A DNA stretch of 6,673 bases from the NCBI GenBank assembly GCA_934511335.1, contig CAKSWL010000121.1:1-6673 (forward strand), written 5' to 3'. The position numbers and the translations under genes are program-made. Each line of letters begins with the position of its first letter. The stretch's first letter is position 1. The DNA is from an uncultured Cloacibacillus sp. (GTDB taxonomy: Bacteria; Synergistota; Synergistia; Synergistales; Synergistaceae). Shown here piece after piece: positions 5,447 through 6,673 of this stretch. Under the pieces are notes generated by a model. It did no database searches, was not told where the DNA came from, and saw only the letters and a list, made by a program, of their open reading frames with translations.

Positions 5447-6094
5447 ATAGCAAACACAAGGGAAGACGAACCCCGCGTAAATTCCGAGATCCGGTCGCCG
5501 GAAATTCTCCTTATTGACGAGCTGAACGCCAAACGCGGAGTGGTAAGTATTCAGGAAGCGCTGAAGATGGCGGAGGCCGCGGAGCTCGACCTCGTAGAGG
5601 TAGCGCCGCAGGCAAAGCCGCCCGTATGCCGTATCATGAATTACGGGAAGTACCGCTTCCAGCAGCAGAAACGCGACAAGGACGCGCGCAAGAAGCAGAA
5701 GAACCAGGTCGTAAAAGAGATAAAGATGCGTCCGAAGATAGACCTGCACGACTATGAGTTTAAGGTGAAGGCGATCCAGACCTTCCTGCAGGCGGGACAC
5801 CGCGTTAAGGTTTCCATCTTCTTCCGCGGCCGCGAGATGGCTTTCCTCGACAGAGGACGCGAGGTATTGAAAAAGGTCGTCGACGCCGTTTCAGAGTTCG
5901 GCAAGGTAGAGATGGAGCCGCGCATGGAAGGTTCTTACATGAGGATCATGATCGCTCCCGCCGCGGAGCTGCCGGTGAAGAAGCCGGCGCCGACGCCGGC
6001 GGCGGCGCAGCCGCAGAAGAGGCAGCCGGAGGCAGCGCCGGCGAAGGCGCCGAAGGTCAAGAAGGACATCCTGCCGGACGCCGACAAGATATAA
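5447..6094 (+). CDS. infC: translation initiation factor IF-3
   Basis: IF3 binds the 30S subunit, prevents premature 50S joining and proofreads start-codon and initiator-tRNA choice. From the ATA start the protein has 215 residues. The N-terminal domain covers roughly 8-80, with the family signature AKPPVCRIMNYGKYRF (56-71). A lysine-rich linker (about 72-92) leads to the C-terminal domain (about 88-172), with RPKIDLHDYEFK and FFRGREM. Typical IF3 ends near residue 170-180. This one adds about 40 residues rich in Pro, Ala and Lys (175-215), probably disordered. The start is an ATA at 5447, placed 9 nt after AGGAGG. Rare start codons are a known infC feature that lets IF3 limit its own synthesis. 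An upstream TTG (5390) would put the attenuator hairpin inside the gene and lacks a binding site. It is first in infC-rpmI-rplT. Confidence 0.95.
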   Translation: MANTREDEPRVNSEIRSPEILLIDELNAKRGVVSIQEALKMAEAAELDLVEVAPQAKPPVCRIMNYGKYRFQQQKRDKDARKKQKNQVVKEIKMRPKIDLHDYEFKVKAIQTFLQAGHRVKVSIFFRGREMAFLDRGREVLKKVVDAVSEFGKVEMEPRMEGSYMRIMIAPAAELPVKKPAPTPAAAQPQKRQPEAAPAKAPKVKKDILPDADKI

Positions 6095-6129
6095 ACGGGT
6101 TCAGCCGCCCGTCGGAGGTAAGAAAATTA

Positions 6130-6175
6130 TAGGCGAAGAGCCGTCGCGCCGCTTCGGCGTCCGGCGGACCGCCTA
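6130..6175 (+). promoter_or_regulatory. long structured hairpin upstream of rpmI
   Basis: Three stacked stems form one arm: TAGGCG (6130-6135) with CGCCTA (6170-6175), GCCG (6140-6143) with CGGC (6162-6165), and CGCCG (6147-6151) with CGGCG (6155-6159). Internal loops AAGA/GGAC and TCG/TC separate them. It ends 14 bp before the rpmI Shine-Dalgarno site and has no T-run, so it is not a terminator. It could be a translational control or RNA-processing element; in E. coli, L20 represses rpmI by binding RNA in this neighbourhood. Confidence 0.55.
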
Positions 6176-6203
6176 GTTTGTAAATTAGAGGAGGACATGC
6201 AAC

Positions 6204-6401
6204 ATGCCTAAGATGAAAACACATTCCGCAACGAAAAAACGCTTTAAGATAACGGGTTCCGGCAAGGTAAGTTTTAAGAAGAGCGGCCGCGGACATCTTC
6301 TTTCTTCAAAGAATTCGAAGCGTCTCCGCACCCTGAGGAAAAAGGGCATCCTGCCGGCAGGGATAGACGCGCACGTGAAGAAGATGCTCCCCTACGCGTA
6401 G
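6204..6401 (+). CDS. rpmI: 50S ribosomal protein L35
   Basis: This is a small, very basic 65-residue large-subunit protein of the usual L35 length. The N-terminus MPKMKTHSATKKRFKITGSG, the middle LLSSKNSKRLRTLRK and the end VKKMLPYA are the conserved L35 blocks. The ATG at 6204 follows AGAGGAGG with 9-nt spacing. An ATG at 6197 is out of frame and too close to that site. The gap from infC is 109 bp and contains a long hairpin that may tune its translation separately from infC. The gap to rplT is 45 bp. The infC-rpmI-rplT order is widely conserved in bacteria, and L20, the product of the last gene, is the usual feedback regulator. Confidence 0.98.
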   Translation: MPKMKTHSATKKRFKITGSGKVSFKKSGRGHLLSSKNSKRLRTLRKKGILPAGIDAHVKKMLPYA

Positions 6402-6446
6402 AGCGGAGCTGCCGTTAACCAGATAAATTTCAAGGAGTGACATAAA

Positions 6447-6673
6447 ATGCGAGTAAAGGGATCCAGCGCCAGCCGCAAAAAACATAAAAAACTATACAGC
6501 ATCACTAAAGGTTTCTGGGGACGCAAGAAGAATGTCTATCGCCGCGCCCGTGAAGCCTACCTGCACGCTCTTTCCAGCGCCTTCGCGGGCCGTAAGCTCA
6601 AGAAGCGCGACTTCCGCCAGCTGTGGATCATCCGTATCAACGCCGCCTCCCGCGCGAACGGCATCGCTTACAG
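6447..6673 (+). CDS. rplT: 50S ribosomal protein L20 (3' end outside the window)
   Basis: The first 75 codons of L20 are present, of about 115-120 expected; the window end cuts the gene. L20 binds 23S rRNA early and is needed for 50S assembly. In many bacteria it also represses its own operon by binding its mRNA. The signature KRDFRQLWIIRINAASRANG occupies residues 53-72, and SRKKHKK and TKGFWGRKKNVYRRA precede it. The N-terminus is slightly atypical: MRVKGSSASRKKHKK replaces the usual MPRVKRGVTARRRHKK-like start, so the second-residue proline is absent. The ATG at 6447 follows AGGAG with 9-nt spacing, 45 bp behind rpmI. The leader attenuator upstream of infC is a candidate target of this protein. 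Confidence 0.97.
   Translation, partial: MRVKGSSASRKKHKKLYSITKGFWGRKKNVYRRAREAYLHALSSAFAGRKLKKRDFRQLWIIRINAASRANGIAY

Overview
This window looks like chromosomal DNA of an amino-acid-fermenting anaerobe. It is moderately GC-rich, with strong GGAGG-type ribosome binding sites. Gene content and style fit Synergistota such as Cloacibacillus or Synergistes, but that assignment is inference; only the gene families are read from the sequence.

Left part (175-4005, minus strand): a three-gene operon in the order nhaC-like antiporter, LysDH/saccharopine-dehydrogenase-like oxidoreductase A, then a second paralogous oxidoreductase B. The gaps are about 40 bp and each gene has its own strong Shine-Dalgarno site. 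An AT-rich divergent region (4006-4303) follows, then a plus-strand Lrp/AsnC regulator (4304-4783). A perfect 23-bp palindrome lies between the two units, and its core nearly matches the enterobacterial Lrp consensus. The simplest reading is a locally regulated amino acid module: a Na+-linked transporter, two NAD-linked dehydrogenases and the sensor that controls them.

Middle (4784-5281): no intact gene. The minus strand carries the decayed 3' end of an ilvD-type dihydroxy-acid dehydratase gene, with conserved blocks spread over several reading frames. It is convergent with the regulator and separated from it by a bidirectional terminator hairpin.

Right part (5247-6673, plus strand): the translation operon infC-rpmI-rplT (IF3, L35, L20; L20 is cut by the window end). 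infC appears to start at an ATA codon and encodes IF3 with an unusual Pro/Ala/Lys-rich tail. Its roughly 165-nt leader contains a 12-bp terminator hairpin with a T7 tract just before the ribosome binding site, plus an upstream segment able to form a competing antiterminator. This is the architecture expected of an L20-type attenuator. A second long hairpin precedes rpmI.

The first 174 bases hold no gene I can support, only two plus-strand terminator-like hairpins. No tRNA, rRNA, CRISPR array or insertion sequence was seen. I found no wholly new system. The most notable items are the ilvD relic, the infC leader and start site, and the paired dehydrogenases with their divergent regulator.
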